Origin: Aldrovandia affinis
Taxonomy: Eukaryota; Chordata; Actinopteri; Notacanthiformes; Halosauridae
Direction of reading: 5' to 3'
Assembly (NCBI GenBank): GCA_029706075.1
Contig: JAINUG010000014.1
Span: forward strand, 2,351,001 to 2,415,000
DNA length: 64,000 nt
The translations under genes were made by a program, and so were the position numbers. The notes beneath the pieces were generated by a model that was given only the letters and a program-made list of their open reading frames with translations, had not been told where the DNA came from and did no database searches. Shown here one piece after another: positions 1-64,000 of the stretch. Position 1 is the stretch's first letter, and each line of letters begins with the position of its first letter.

Positions 1-62026
<62,026 letters not shown>

Positions 62027-62032
62027 CTGTTT

Positions 62033-62033
<1 letters not shown>

Positions 62034-62074
<41 letters not shown>

Positions 62075-62079
62075 GCACG

Positions 62080-62130
<51 letters not shown>
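62034..62130. repeat. (CA)n microsatellite directly upstream of the AID exon
   Basis: CA run with a short (CGCA) patch. In transcript sense it is (UG)n ending about 7 nt before the acceptor of exon 1, where a polypyrimidine tract would normally be. Confidence 0.95.
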
Positions 62131-62135
<5 letters not shown>

Positions 62136-63300
62136 AAACAAAAAACATAATCACGTAGGGGCCAGGAAAACAGTCTGACTGCAGGTACCAGACTCAGATC
62201 TGTCCGACCCCAAAAAAATTACATCATCAAAGAGGTGCTTCTGGCACTTTGCACTATATCTGATTATAACATAGGCTAGACTATATACTATATACTCTAT
62301 TTATAATATTCATAAAGTAGAGGCAGACTCTCAAAGGTCTGTGTGACAACAGCTCAGTCATGTATGTTTTGTACTCTGGCCTGGTGTAGTGTTCTCTGAG
62401 CCAGTGTTGTCTGTGCCCATGGCCCTCACCCTGGCTCAGTTACAGTACTATTCTATGACTAGTGTTGTTATGAAGCACAGGGGGTTAGTGTTGCCGTGGT
62501 TCAAGAGGCTGTCAATGTCCTCATACGACAAAACAATTCATTTAAGCCCCTTATCCACTGCTGCTCGGTCAGGCGGCCATTTTAGTTATTTCCATCTGAA
62601 CATCCCCGCCACAACATTGGGCCGCAAGCGGAAAACCCCTGCCCTGTCCCGGAGAACTGTCTCCCACACTCTCATCTTCTGTCTGCCCTGTGCCACGGTC
62701 GAGACCTGCATGACAACTGCCATTTGAGTGACTGCGCAACAAGCCATCTGTCCCGGCAGAGATTAGGGGATTTACCGCCGATTTACCGCCATCACCTCAC
62801 CGCAGGCGAGCGATGGGAACAGGTGGATGGGGAAGGACAGAGGAGGACAGCATGTAAAACTTTGACCAGCGAAAACGGCAAACCCACGCAGGATGCAGAG
62901 CCAAACAAGCCATTTCCCGCTCTCCTGTCCCCAGCCTCCATGTGTTGAAACTGGAGACGCGGTTTTGATCTTTTTCTCCCACCCACGTCTTTCTCTCCCT
63001 GTGTCATTAGGTTTACCACCATAGCTGAGAGAGAGAGAAAAGGGTGAGAGAGGTAGAAAGACAGAGGGAGAGGAAGAGAGATGAGGGCATCCCCACAGTC
63101 CTGTCTCTGCCAGGCTCTGATTGGTGTCCCTCCCACGCAGTAGCAGAGGAGGTCTCTCCCTCCCTCCCTCCCTCCCCCTCCCTCTCTTCTGCACTGCAGA
63201 GGCTCTGGTCCCCAGCAGGGAGGCCTGAGTGGGCGGCCGAGTGGAATCCCAGCTCTCCTGCAGCTCAGACTGTACTACCCATTCCCTCTGCACTGATACA
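62131..63300 (-). other. Intron upstream of exon 1
   Basis: No IS6 exon (expected to end near MLNLVLGVLSG) was found. Contains purine-rich stretches near 63025-63080 and a (CCCT)n patch near 63145-63185. Confidence 0.65.
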
Positions 63301-63339
63301 CAAACACATTCACACACACTCACTACTCCCTCTGCACTG

Positions 63340-63377
<38 letters not shown>

Positions 63378-63539
63378 ATACACAAACACATGAACACACA
63401 CATTCACACACACTACTCCCTCTGCACTGATACACACACACACACTGATACACAAACACATTCACACACACTCACACACACTACTCCCTCTGCACTGATA
63501 CACACACACACACTGATACACAAACACATTCACTCACTG

Positions 63540-63591
<52 letters not shown>

Positions 63592-63660
63592 ATACACAAA
63601 CACATTCACACACACTCACTACAATACACCTCACAAACACACTGATACACACACACACTC

Positions 63661-63704
<44 letters not shown>

Positions 63705-63880
63705 TCACACACACACACACACACACATACTCCCTCTGCACTGATACACACACACTCACACACTGATACACAGACAAACATACACTCACACTGATACACA
63801 AAGACACACACACTCACACACACACACACTGATCACTGATCACACTGATACATACACAGACACACTCACAGACAAACTCT
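63300..63880. repeat. (CA)n-rich block with ctccctctgcactgatacac units
   Basis: CA tracts are separated by recurring actccctctgcactgataca and caaacacattcacacacact, giving a higher-order tandem repeat of roughly 60-70 bp. The long His-Thr and Cys-Val open frames are artefacts. Confidence 0.88.
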
Positions 63881-64000
63881 CACACACGGACACAGTTTCA
63901 CACAATGGGTTGCAGGTTCGAAGTAAGGGAAGTAAGTGACCAGAGAGAGAGGGAGTGAGATACAGAAAATGAAAGAGTAAAAAAGAGAGTACATCAGACC

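Noticed and set aside
62389..62948. Open frames on the + strand upstream of exon 1
   Set aside because: No similarity to any family I recognise, no splice or promoter context, and the channel gene's intron runs through here on the other strand.
63300..63880. His-Thr and Cys-Val open frames here and at 10760-11600, 19200-19570, 37560-37875, 40344-40802 and 61732-62158
   Set aside because: They are translations of (CA)n or (GT)n microsatellites. Only the part of the last one over 61911-62026 is real, as exon 1.

Overview
This window is vertebrate nuclear DNA, almost certainly from a teleost fish. It holds most of one large gene on the minus strand: a neuronal voltage-gated calcium channel alpha-1 subunit of the Cav2 class. 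The best match is Cav2.2, the N-type channel (cacna1b). The evidence is 29 exons with good GT/AG borders whose codon phases chain from one to the next with a single exception, intron lengths from about 220 bp to 9.2 kb, and teleost-type interspersed repeats (tRNA-headed SINEs, Tc1-like transposons, foldback MITEs). No second protein-coding gene is visible on either strand.

The gene reads from high to low coordinates. The first exon seen (61911-62026) carries the beta-subunit binding site (AID) of the I-II loop, so domain I lies beyond position 64000. Next come the rest of the I-II loop (60.1-55.2 kb), domain II (55.1-45.4 kb), the long II-III loop with the synprint region (45.0-32.9 kb), domain III (31.4-17.6 kb), the III-IV linker and domain IV (15.5-2.4 kb). 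The last exon seen (2432-2559) ends IVS6 and opens the EF-hand, so the rest of the C-terminal tail lies outside the window. The exons total about 4.2 kb, or roughly 1,400 codons. Selectivity-filter glutamates are visible for domains II (TGEDW), III (TGEGW) and IV (TGEAW). S4 voltage sensors are visible for domains II, III and IV. Cav2.2 is preferred over Cav2.1 and Cav2.3 because of the II-III loop, with its DNQRNV and IHIPV motifs and SVWEQR...EALYSE...DPEER block.

The introns are crowded with tandem repeats and mobile DNA: a 26-copy 31-bp minisatellite that contains an exon end and its splice donor, long (CA)n tracts at splice sites, two Tc1-like remnants and one deleted Tc1-like element, three SINE families, four MITE-like families, and a 430-bp LTR element with no coding region (TRIM-like) near domain II.

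The most unusual observation is the splice-donor minisatellite at 21.0-21.8 kb. Also notable are the TRIM-like element, a one-base frame break in the synprint exon (35198-35203), which may be an assembly error, a coding (Asn-Thr)8 microsatellite, and a UG-repeat tract used as the 3' splice site of the AID exon.
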